In this document: one piece after another, positions 24,274 to 31,033 of the stretch
Numbering within the stretch: position 1 is the first letter of the stretch
How the letters are laid out: every line of letters begins with the position of its first letter
Source: Bacillus sp. EAC
Lineage (GTDB): Bacteria > Bacillota > Bacilli > Bacillales > Bacillaceae_G
Assembly (NCBI RefSeq): GCF_002156875.1
Contig: NZ_NCSY01000013.1
Coordinates: forward strand, 1 to 64,000
Direction of reading: 5' to 3'
DNA length: 64,000 nucleotides
Program-made: the position numbers and the translations under genes
The notes under the pieces: model-generated
Databases searched by the model: none
What the model was told of the DNA's origin: nothing
The model's input: the letters and a program-made list of their open reading frames with translations, nothing else

Positions 24274-24330
24274 AACTAACTGGCGCGTTAGTTCAAGATC
24301 ATGAGTCACAGCTGCGGCTTGGCAGTATAT
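24274..24330 (+). repeat. Array junction 27: box A and hairpin without T-run, box B remnant
   Basis: Consensus box A 24274-24293. Hairpin remnant GAGTCACAGCTGCGGCTT lost its T-run and passes straight into TGGCAGTATATTCAC, a box B fragment. An open frame runs through the repeat into the next coding sequence. Confidence 0.78.
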
Positions 24331-24335
24331 TCACT

Positions 24336-24764
24336 ATGGTTTCATATGCTGTTATTATGGTCATATCTTATATGTACTTTAATGAAGAACAAATGCTACA
24401 TGCTATTTGGGCTACTTTAAATATGACAAAGATTATTTCGTTCCCGATTTTAGAACGTTTTGAGTATGTTGTAATATTCTCTTGGTTTTTAGTTGTCCTT
24501 CCTACAGTTTGTTTACCAGTTTGGAGTGTTGGACGAAGTCTAGAGATTTTATTTAATGTTAAACCAAAAAATTCACTTCTTATTGTTTCTATTATTATAT
24601 ATTCTTCCGTTTTTTTTATAAAAGGAAGAATAAGCATAAATATGTTAAATAAATTAGTAGGTACACTAGGGTTATATTTTATTTATATTTATATTCCTTT
24701 CCTATTTGTTATAAATTACATAATATCAAAAATACAGCGCCACTTTAGTAGCAAAGCTTTATAA
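24336..24764 (+). pseudogene. Spore germinant permease (GerAB/GerKB family), 3' fragment
   Basis: The 142 residues from ATG 24336 match the C-terminal part of GerAB/ArcD/ProY-type germination permeases: MTKIISFPILERFEYVVIFSWFLVVLPTVCLPVWSVGRSL, then three hydrophobic helices and a basic end. Full members have about 360 residues and ten helices; here the first six or so are missing. Sequence upstream is the array repeat, and the frame continues through it to ATG 24246, giving an artificial N-terminus. No GerAA or GerAC gene is adjacent. Probably non-functional. Confidence 0.75.
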
Positions 24765-24847
24765 TTTGTATAATTCTATATGATATGGATTGTTTATATT
24801 ACATCAATTTATACGAAAACCACCACATTAAATATTTTTACTTATTC

Positions 24848-24932
24848 AACTAACGAGCGCATTATTTATACTACGAGGGACTACTTAGGTAGTCTATTTT
24901 TTATTTCATTAACTGGCAATTAAAATAATAAG
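24848..24932 (+). repeat. Array junction 28: box A, hairpin, box B
   Basis: Box A 24848-24867 has a decayed right arm (ATTATTT); hairpin GACTAC-TTAG-GTAGTC; box B TTCATTAACTGGCAATTAAAATAATAAG. Confidence 0.82.
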
Positions 24933-25051
24933 TTAAAGGGTTTAATAGCTTTTAATGGAATATAGTTATTAACATATTATGGAAATTAGATACTATTTAA
25001 AAGGAATTTTAACATTTAGAGTACGAGAGTTTATAAATAGGAGTTGATTAA

Positions 25052-25630
25052 ATGAAAAAACTCGGGATTTTATTAGTATTAATTTTATTGACTAGCGCTT
25101 CAACATTATTCTTAAAACCACGAGCAACTTTTGCTTGTTCATGCGTAAAAGAGCAAACCGTACAGAAGGAATTCTCTCAATCGAAGGCTGTATTTAGTGG
25201 TAAAGTAATTGATATTAAAACTACTAAATTTTCAAATCCTAACTATAAAAAAGTTCTTTTTGAAGTTTCTAAAACGTGGAAAGGCATTACTAGTTCACAA
25301 GTAATTATTCAAACAGGATTGAGTGGCGGAGACTGTGGATTTAACTTCAATAAAGGAGAAATATATATTGTTTACGCCAGAAATTCTACAATGTATGGTG
25401 AAAACTACAAATCGCTAACAACTACTATTTGCGATCGAACAAAAGAATTAAGCTTATCTCACGAAGATTTAACAATATTAGGTGAGGGAAAGAAACCAAC
25501 AAATAACGTAAATTATGAAGATAATTTTCAAAGAAATAAATTCGAAATTGTAATAGTAATTTTTTTAGTAGGATGTATACTGACATTATTAATTACTATA
25601 TTTAGAAAAAGTATGAAAAAAAGGAATTAA
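25052..25630 (+). CDS. Secreted TIMP/NTR-like protein with C-terminal membrane anchor
   Basis: The 192-residue product has a signal peptide (residues 1-28) with the mature end at CSCVKEQTVQKEFSQSKAVFSGKV, the CxC opening of bacterial tissue-inhibitor-of-metalloproteinase-like (NTR/OB-fold) proteins. Further cysteines (GGDCGFNF, TTICDRT) can form the family disulfides. A C-terminal helix (about 163-184) and the basic tail RKSMKKRN anchor it in the membrane. ATG 25052 follows TAGGAG. Protease inhibition is not established for bacterial members. Confidence 0.78.
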   Translation: MKKLGILLVLILLTSASTLFLKPRATFACSCVKEQTVQKEFSQSKAVFSGKVIDIKTTKFSNPNYKKVLFEVSKTWKGITSSQVIIQTGLSGGDCGFNFNKGEIYIVYARNSTMYGENYKSLTTTICDRTKELSLSHEDLTILGEGKKPTNNVNYEDNFQRNKFEIVIVIFLVGCILTLLITIFRKSMKKRN

Positions 25631-25703
25631 AATGTGCTGAGTGATTTGGTTCTAAAGATTTTAATCGAAACTAAACATTCTACATGATTTCTTTTTCTTA
25701 TGT

Positions 25704-25790
25704 AACTAACTGGCGTGTTAGTTCAAAAACTAGAGTCGCTAATGCGGCTCTTTTTTTATTTATGTAAATGGCAGTAAAGTTAAAAACAAG
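25704..25790 (+). repeat. Array junction 29: box A, hairpin, box B
   Basis: Box A 25704-25723 (centre TGGCGT); hairpin AGAGTCGC-TAAT-GCGGCTCT with T-run; box B ATGTAAATGGCAGTAAAGTTAAAAACAAG. Confidence 0.87.
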
Positions 25791-25835
25791 AGGTTGTGAT
25801 AACATTAGGTTGATTAATTATTTGGAGGAAATTAA

Positions 25836-26237
25836 ATGGCAAGTAAGATAAGGAAAATAAGAAATATTTTTATCGCAATAGTTATACTGTTTTCTTTATT
25901 TGTAGGTGGAAAATATGTATTGAATCTATTTTTGGAATTCGGCGATATGTGTGGTAATGAAATTATTCAAAAAGTCCCCTCACCAAGTCTTGAAAAAGAT
26001 GCTTACATTTTTATTAGAAATTGTGGAGCTACAACTGCGGAATCATATCAGTTATCAATTTTAAATAAAGATGATAAACTTCCAAATGATTCCGGAAATA
26101 CATTCGTTTCAGATAATAAATTCAAAATTGATTGGCTTAATGAAAGAGGATTGAGAGTAAATTATGATGAAAACTCTGAAACTTATAAAAAGGATGAAAG
26201 CGTAAATGGTATTAAAATTAGGTATATAGGAAAATGA
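25836..26237 (+). CDS. DUF5412 family membrane-anchored protein
   Basis: The 133-residue product has an N-terminal helix (about 10-31) and then CGNEIIQKVPSPSLEKDAYIFIRNCGATTAESYQLSILN, GNTFVSDNKFKIDWLNERGLRVNY, which is the DUF5412 pattern. ATG 25836 follows TTGGAGG. The C-terminal domain should face outside. A related DUF5412-type gene, more diverged, lies outside the array at 46135. Function unknown. Confidence 0.75.
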   Translation: MASKIRKIRNIFIAIVILFSLFVGGKYVLNLFLEFGDMCGNEIIQKVPSPSLEKDAYIFIRNCGATTAESYQLSILNKDDKLPNDSGNTFVSDNKFKIDWLNERGLRVNYDENSETYKKDESVNGIKIRYIGK

Positions 26238-26267
26238 AAGATTTAGGATTTTTGAATTTCCTTATTG

Positions 26268-26352
26268 AACTAACTGGCGCGTTAGTTGAAGTTTAAGAGT
26301 AGCCAATGGCTGCTTTTTTTTATGAACAAATTAGTTGGATAGATGAACAAGG
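26268..26352 (+). repeat. Array junction 30: box A, hairpin, box B
   Basis: Consensus box A 26268-26287; hairpin AGTAGCC-AAT-GGCTGCT with eight Ts; box B ACAAATTAGTTGGATAGATGAACAAGG. Confidence 0.87.
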
Positions 26353-26409
26353 AATTAATATATAAATCTAGAAATAAATCATTAAATGGTATAGGCATGA
26401 GGGAAAGAA

Positions 26410-26661
26410 ATGAATGGTTCAATTGGGGTAAGTTACTCTACTAGTTTATATGAAATTATTGGAACGCTATTAGCAGGAATAATTTTAGGAGTGTTATTAT
26501 TAATCTATAGCAATAAAAGGGGAGTAAGAAAGGTAGGGTTCTTAGGACTTGGTGCATGTGTAGCAAGCAGTTTTATCCTCGGACTGTATGTGCAAATTCC
26601 AGTTTTTATAATCTTTTTATTTTTAATTAAAGTCTCTTCTAGAAAACAAATAAATACGTAA
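26410..26661 (+). CDS. Small membrane protein, unknown function
   Basis: The 83-residue product starts at ATG 26410 behind GAGGGAAAG. It has helices at about 12-31, 39-57 and 60-76 with a basic loop (SNKRGVRKVG). No family recognised. Single-gene unit between junctions 30 and 31. Confidence 0.6.
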   Translation: MNGSIGVSYSTSLYEIIGTLLAGIILGVLLLIYSNKRGVRKVGFLGLGACVASSFILGLYVQIPVFIIFLFLIKVSSRKQINT

Positions 26662-26690
26662 GTTTTTGAAATAGATTTTTATCCTTATTG

Positions 26691-26710
26691 TACTAACGAG
26701 CGCGTTAGTT
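26691..26710 (+). repeat. Array junction 31: box A only
   Basis: TACTAACGAGCGCGTTAGTT, preceded by CCTTATTG. No hairpin before the next start codon 32 bases later. Confidence 0.83.
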
Positions 26711-26742
26711 CGGCAACAAAGAACAAAAATCGGGAGGTTGAA

Positions 26743-26913
26743 ATGAGTTTTTTTGAGATACTAGGATGTTTTACTGCTTTTTTCGTATTAAGATATTTTT
26801 TGGACCTCAATTATAAAAAAACAGAAAAGAAAATGATTGTTATTGAATTCGTAATTACTACTGTTTTAGCGTTTATTATTGCATCTGGAATACGTTATTT
26901 ATTCAACTTATGA
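26743..26913 (+). CDS. 56-residue two-helix membrane peptide whose stop codon lies in box A
   Basis: ATG 26743 follows CGGGAGG at ideal spacing. The frame codes two hydrophobic helices separated by a basic segment (DLNYKKTEKKM). The stop codon TGA (26911-26913) is formed by bases of the box A copy at 26905-26924, so the last residues (FNL) are written by the repeat. This suggests the natural 3' end was replaced when the unit formed, or that the gene co-evolved with the repeat. Confidence 0.6.
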   Translation: MSFFEILGCFTAFFVLRYFLDLNYKKTEKKMIVIEFVITTVLAFIIASGIRYLFNL

Positions 26914-26990
26914 GCGTGTTAGTTGAATATCCGAACAAGAGTTAACTTTGGTAACTCTTGTTTCAATTAATGGGAAAATTAGTTTAAAGG
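26905..26990 (+). repeat. Array junction 32: box A, hairpin, box B
   Basis: Box A 26905-26924 (AACTTATGAGCGTGTTAGTT); hairpin AACAAGAGTTA/TAACTCTTGTT (26934-26962); box B CAATTAATGGGAAAATTAGTTTAAAGG. Confidence 0.82.
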
Positions 26991-27087
26991 TTGAGCCTAA
27001 CCAATGGGTTTATTATAGAAAACAGCTAATTGTGAACCACCAAAATCAAGGTGGAAAAGTATAAAAAAAGAAAAAAAGGTGCTTTTA

Positions 27088-27384
27088 ATGTTTTTTTTAA
27101 ATAAATGTAGTCATGAAGTATATTAAGTAGAAGCAGATTTTGCTGATCCTATTTGGTGTGCTAAGTGTAATTGGAATTTTGATGTCGATGACCTTCCATT
27201 ATCTGAAGAGTTAGACATTGAATTAACATCATGGGTACTTGAATATCAAAATTCGGTAGATTTATTTTAGTCACCTTCACTTCCAGAGGATAACAAAATT
27301 AAACATAATGAAACAGGAGCATTATTAGCAAAAAAAGTTCAAAATGAATTGGGTATTCCTGTAATTTTTAATCCTTTAACATAG
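27088..27384 (+). pseudogene. Degenerate small protein gene with CxxC motif
   Basis: A single frame of 99 codons from ATG 27088 to TAG 27382-27384 is interrupted by two in-frame stops (TAA after VY, TAG after VDLF). Between them the text reads as real protein: EADFADPIWCAKCNWNFDVDDLPLSEELDIELTSWVLEYQ, then SPSLPEDNKIKHNETGALLAKKVQNELGIPVIFNP. A WCAKC zinc-type pair is visible. No family named; two stops without frame loss indicate point-mutation decay. Confidence 0.7.
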
Positions 27385-27408
27385 AAGTTATTAATAGTTT
27401 CTTTGTTC

Positions 27409-27493
27409 AACTAACGAGAGCGTTAGTTGAAGATTAAGAGCAGCCATTGGCTGTTCTTTTTTAATGCAGTAACTGGTAGATTATTGAACAAGG
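27409..27493 (+). repeat. Array junction 33: box A, hairpin, box B
   Basis: Box A 27409-27428 (centre GAGAGC); hairpin AGAGCAGCC-ATT-GGCTGTTCT with six Ts; box B AGTAACTGGTAGATTATTGAACAAGG. Hairpin and box B match the box A-less junction at 3913. Confidence 0.87.
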
Positions 27494-27524
27494 AATGTTG
27501 TAACTTACTAAAGGAGTGGGGTTA

Positions 27525-27914
27525 TTGAAAAAAAATCTTAGAATAACTATTTGGATTGAGGTGGAACAATGGCATCAAGATGAATGGAATTTTGAAGATG
27601 TTAACACGGATGTTACCGTAACATACTCTTACCGTTCTAGATGGATTGCAACTTTTTTTACATATAAAAATATCCAGACCTTGAGGGAGAAAAATATTAA
27701 AACAGGTGAATGTATGAATGGGTCATATTTTCGTGCAAGTGATATGGTATTGATTGATCTTGTTAGTAGAGGACGTATTTTAGAAGTTATTGACTACTTA
27801 ATCGAAAAAGAGGAGTTTGATTATACTTTTACACGCTACCCTGATGTTGAACCTGAAGAAGACTATACATATCCAGAAGGTTTTTTTCATAAAAACTGCT
27901 GTGAAAAAATTTGA
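27525..27914 (+). CDS. Conserved protein of unknown function (copy 2 of an array pair)
   Basis: The 129-residue product (TTG 27525, site AAAGGAGTGG) is a close paralogue of the 3979-4347 product: LRITIWIEVEQWHQDEWNFEDVNTDVTVTYSYRSRWIATFF aligns residue by residue, with a longer C-terminus (HKNCCEKI) caused by a shifted stop near FFHKNC. The flanks match too: hairpin and box B upstream, AAAAACTGCT...AAAAAATTTGAAACTTATTGAACTAAC downstream. It is thus a duplicated array unit that has diverged. Confidence 0.72.
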   Translation: MKKNLRITIWIEVEQWHQDEWNFEDVNTDVTVTYSYRSRWIATFFTYKNIQTLREKNIKTGECMNGSYFRASDMVLIDLVSRGRILEVIDYLIEKEEFDYTFTRYPDVEPEEDYTYPEGFFHKNCCEKI

Positions 27915-27923
27915 AACTTATTG

Positions 27924-27943
27924 AACTAACGCATGAGTTAATT
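27924..27943 (+). repeat. Array junction 34: box A
   Basis: AACTAACGCATGAGTTAATT has centre GCATGA and a decayed right arm. It marks the left edge of the RiPP unit. Confidence 0.8.
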
Positions 27944-28002
27944 TAGCTATATATTATTTTGAAATTATAAATTAACTAAATATTCATAATATAAATAATA
28001 TA

Positions 28003-28046
28003 TTGACAATTATTATAGATTAAAGCAATAATAATATGTACTACCA
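28003..28046 (+). promoter_or_regulatory. Possible promoter of the precursor peptide
   Basis: TTGACA at 28003-28008 is followed by AT-rich -10-like sequence; the best TAATAA/TAATAT matches (28029-28037) are spaced wider than ideal. A TACCA-TATTT-TGGTA inverted repeat (28042-28056) sits directly before the ribosome binding site. Confidence 0.4.
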
Positions 28047-28071
28047 TATTTTGGTAAAGGAGGTATTATTT

Positions 28072-28134
28072 GTGAAAATTCAAGTTAAAAAAGTTGAAAA
28101 AGTTCGTACAACTATGGACCAAGTTAATGTTTAA
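28072..28134 (+). CDS. Putative RiPP precursor peptide (20 residues)
   Basis: GTG 28072 follows an almost perfect ribosome binding site (AAAGGAGGT) at 7 bases; stop TAA 28132-28134. The first half (KIQVKKVEKV) is amphipathic and basic, like a leader bound by a leader-recognition domain. The second half (RTTMDQVNV) has Thr, Asp, Gln and Asn but no Cys or Ser. It is followed by a GC-rich hairpin and then the ThiF-type enzyme gene. This small frame with strong start, attenuator and modifying enzyme is the usual RiPP layout. Length is shorter than most precursors but longer than the 7-residue MccA. Confidence 0.62.
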   Translation: MKIQVKKVEKVRTTMDQVNV

Positions 28135-28158
28135 TTAGTAATTAATTTTTTATAGAGT

Positions 28159-28185
28159 AAAGGGCAGATAATCTGCTCTTTTTCT
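28159..28185 (+). terminator. Attenuator-like hairpin between precursor and enzyme genes
   Basis: GGGCAGA pairs with TCTGCTC (one G-U pair) around TAA at about 28162-28178, followed by TTTTTC. Read-through would give high peptide and low enzyme expression. Confidence 0.7.
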
Positions 28186-28207
28186 TTATGACTGGGGGAA
28201 CTACTTA

Positions 28208-29362
28208 ATGAAACCTTGTTTTAAGCATATACATCCTGTTTATGAAGTAGAAAAAGGGATTTTACGCGTTGGAGAAACATTGGATATTGCTGTAGAAATG
28301 GAAGACGAAGATGGATCTATTCGGTTTCTTATAAGCCTAATGGATGGAACTAGGACATTGGAGAATATTTATAAGGAAATATTAATCCAATATCCTCACA
28401 TTCAGTTTAATGAAATTATTGATGCTATTAATGAATTTAATAATATAGGAATGTTGTACGATTACGAACAAGAAGAATCAACAAAACTTACAGAGAGAGA
28501 GTTAGAGCGTTACAAGGTGAACCTCAATTACTTTTCTTTGTTTTCTAATTTAGATTTAAGTCCTCGCATGATACAAGAAAAACTAAATGACGCTAAAGTT
28601 ACAATTATAGGTGTAGGTGCATTTGGATGTAGTTTGTTACTTTACTTATCAGCTTTAGGTGTAAAACAAATCCAAATTATTGATGATGATACAATAGAAT
28701 TGAGCAATCTTAACCGTCAACTTATATTTAATGAATCGGATATTGGAAGATATAAGGTAGACGTGGCAAAAGAGTATATCGCAAAATTTCATTCTAGTAC
28801 AAGAATTGAAGCAATATCAAAACGAATTCTATCAAAAAGTGATGTAGAAGCTTATGTTACTGGTAGTGATTGTGTATTGCTTGCAGCTGACTATCCGAAA
28901 TTCATTTTGCAAGGTTGGGTTAATTCTGTGTGCGTTCAGCATAATATTCCTGCAATTTATGGCGGAGTAAATCTAGATAAAGGATTTGTATACTCTGTTA
29001 TACCTGGGAAAACTGGCTGTATTGATTGTATGATGTTAAATCGAGCAGAACAAGCAATTGACTTTGTTTCAATTTTGGAAAAGTATTTATTACTTAAATT
29101 CCAAAATCCATCAAGTGTTACTGCTCCTAATCTAATGATGGTGACAGGTATAATGGCAACTGAATTTCAAAGAATGGTAACTGGTGTAGGCGAAAAACTC
29201 TCTGCGGGACGTATACTAGCTGTTGATTTTGTGACTTATTCAACTTCAACAATTGAGGAATGGGAACAAAACCATGAAAAATGTCCAACTTGTGGTATAG
29301 GTTCACATGATCAGCCCATTTTTAAGGTTCTGGCACAGGCAGAAGAATATTTACTTTGTTAG
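28208..29362 (+). CDS. ThiF/MccB-type peptide-adenylating enzyme with leader-binding N-terminus
   Basis: The 384-residue protein has an N-terminal ~95-residue domain (HPVYEVEKGILRVGETLDIAVEMEDEDGSI ... LMDGTRTLENI) that looks like a RiPP recognition element, then an E1/ThiF domain: GVGAFG (135-140), DDDTIELSNLNRQ (159-171), and paired zinc cysteines CIDC (271-274) and CPTC (359-362). ThiF-like RiPP enzymes such as MccB and PaaA activate a peptide carboxylate or side chain with ATP. No YcaO gene is present, so azoline formation is not indicated. Stop and next start are 13 bases apart, so the two genes are likely one operon. Confidence 0.82.
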   Translation: MKPCFKHIHPVYEVEKGILRVGETLDIAVEMEDEDGSIRFLISLMDGTRTLENIYKEILIQYPHIQFNEIIDAINEFNNIGMLYDYEQEESTKLTERELERYKVNLNYFSLFSNLDLSPRMIQEKLNDAKVTIIGVGAFGCSLLLYLSALGVKQIQIIDDDTIELSNLNRQLIFNESDIGRYKVDVAKEYIAKFHSSTRIEAISKRILSKSDVEAYVTGSDCVLLAADYPKFILQGWVNSVCVQHNIPAIYGGVNLDKGFVYSVIPGKTGCIDCMMLNRAEQAIDFVSILEKYLLLKFQNPSSVTAPNLMMVTGIMATEFQRMVTGVGEKLSAGRILAVDFVTYSTSTIEEWEQNHEKCPTCGIGSHDQPIFKVLAQAEEYLLC

Positions 29363-29375
29363 TGAGGCTAAATAT

Positions 29376-30605
29376 ATGGAGTTAAATAAATCAAGTCGTT
29401 TAACTATGCATTCACTTGGTAGAAGAACTGTTAATGAAGATGAAACTTTAATTGGTAGGTATGATTTAGGTGATTTTCTAATCATGCCTAATATTGCTGT
29501 GGACATTATTGATATGTTTTGTCTTGGGAAATCAATTGCAGAGGTAGAAGTAATAACAAGAGAACAGTTAGGTCAAGACGTTGATGTCTTAGATTTTGCT
29601 CAAGATCTAGTTTATGAATATAAGTTTGTTTTTACTGTGGATGATACGATTGTAAATCCTAGTTTAAATAGAAAAGACCACTTTAGGTGGCTTTCAGAAC
29701 CAATTTCAAAGTTCTTCTTTCGTAAGAGTCTCTACTTTTTTTACACACTTTTAATCCTTTCTAGTATGGTAATTATGGGATTTAATAAGAAGTACTTTCC
29801 TGTTTATTCAGATATATTTTTCACAAAATCAACAACAATAATTATTCTTACATTGGTTATTTCCGGTTGGCTTCTTACATTATTTCATGAGACTGCTCAT
29901 TTAATTGCTGCTCGTTCATTAGGGATAGGTAGTAGGTTTGGTCTAAGTCATCGACTAGTTTTTGCAGTAGCAGAAACAGATATGTCTAATATTGTCCTTG
30001 TTGAACCAGCAAAACGTTATAGAGCATATTTTGCAGGTATGGTTTGTGATGGAATTATCATGAGTATGGGAATTTGGTTACAGTTTCTACTAGATACTTC
30101 TTTTCCCTCAATACCTAGTTTTCTAATTTCTGTATACAAGTTAATCAATTTCATACTTCTGATGCGGTTAGCTTTTCAATTTATGTTTTTCATGAAAACA
30201 GATATGTACTATGTATTCGCAACTTTATTTAAGTGTAACAATTTAATTGATAATACGAAGTTGTATCTCAAAGGACTTATATTTAATTTGAACAACACTG
30301 AAAAAAATGAATGGGAAAACATAGAAGACAATGAAAAATTGGTAATAAGTCGTATGTATGCTTGGTTTTATATAGCTGGTAGTATATGGGGAATTTGGTA
30401 TTTTTATCAATTCAATATAAAGCCACTATTGGAAGTAATAATACGTGTATGGAACGAAATGAAACATCACTCTATATTATCAATCGAATACTTTGATGGT
30501 ATTGGTGTAATAATTTTGTTATTGATTCCTTTTGCAATAGTGATCTTCTCTATTAGACGTAGTCTAAAAGTAAATCGAGAACAATTAATTCAACAATCTA
30601 ATTAA
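29376..30605 (+). CDS. Membrane M50-type metallopeptidase with PqqD-like N-terminus
   Basis: The 409-residue protein starts at ATG 29376 (GTGAGG upstream). Residues 1-90 resemble a PqqD/RRE-type domain (GRRTVNEDETLIGRYDLGDFLIMPNIAVDIIDMF). Then come several membrane helices with the zinc motif HETAH (171-175) in WLLTLFHETAHLIAARSLGIG and a second conserved site AGMVCDGIIMSMG (about 220-232). This fits site-2-protease-like M50 proteins found in RiPP loci, where they trim or export the modified peptide or give immunity. No ABC exporter is adjacent. The frame also opens upstream inside thiF, without a site. Confidence 0.78.
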   Translation: MELNKSSRLTMHSLGRRTVNEDETLIGRYDLGDFLIMPNIAVDIIDMFCLGKSIAEVEVITREQLGQDVDVLDFAQDLVYEYKFVFTVDDTIVNPSLNRKDHFRWLSEPISKFFFRKSLYFFYTLLILSSMVIMGFNKKYFPVYSDIFFTKSTTIIILTLVISGWLLTLFHETAHLIAARSLGIGSRFGLSHRLVFAVAETDMSNIVLVEPAKRYRAYFAGMVCDGIIMSMGIWLQFLLDTSFPSIPSFLISVYKLINFILLMRLAFQFMFFMKTDMYYVFATLFKCNNLIDNTKLYLKGLIFNLNNTEKNEWENIEDNEKLVISRMYAWFYIAGSIWGIWYFYQFNIKPLLEVIIRVWNEMKHHSILSIEYFDGIGVIILLLIPFAIVIFSIRRSLKVNREQLIQQSN

Positions 30606-30616
30606 ATTTATGACTC

Positions 30617-30648
30617 TCAAAAGCACCTATAGGTGCTTTTTTATTTTT
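30617..30648 (+). terminator. Terminator of the RiPP operon
   Basis: AAAAGCACC-TAT-AGGTGCTTTTTT: strong stem and T-run directly after the peptidase stop. Confidence 0.88.
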
Positions 30649-30778
30649 AACTATTTGACGGTAGGTAGTAATCTGAATTTAATATTATCGATATTGATTA
30701 TTAATATTTATTTTTAACCATTCAAGATTCTTTGTCTACTCTTTAAAAATATAAGACTGACATAAATACATCTTATGC

Positions 30779-30862
30779 AACTAACGCATGCGTTAGTTGA
30801 TCAAAACTTAGGAGCTGAAGGTCAGCTCCTATTTCACTATTTGGCAGTAACCTTCAAATAAG
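30779..30862 (+). repeat. Array junction 35: box A, hairpin, box B
   Basis: Perfect palindromic box A (AACTAACGCATGCGTTAGTT); hairpin AGGAGCTGA-AGG-TCAGCTCCT; box B TTTCACTATTTGGCAGTAACCTTCAAATAAG. Right edge of the RiPP unit. Confidence 0.87.
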
Positions 30863-31033
30863 AAAAAGGAATACTTTATTAGCGATTTTATTTGATGACT
30901 TGATTTGGATTTAATTAATAGAAAAATAATAGTATACGACATTTTCATACTGAGTTTGATGAGTAGTCCAAGCTCTTTTTTGGGTCTAACATATAATATT
31001 TTAATTTATTAAATAAAAAAGGGTGATTTAATT

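Noticed and set aside
28208-29362. YcaO-dependent azoline (TOMM) synthesis by the ThiF protein
   Set aside because: No YcaO domain or gene in the unit, and the short peptide has no Cys or Ser.
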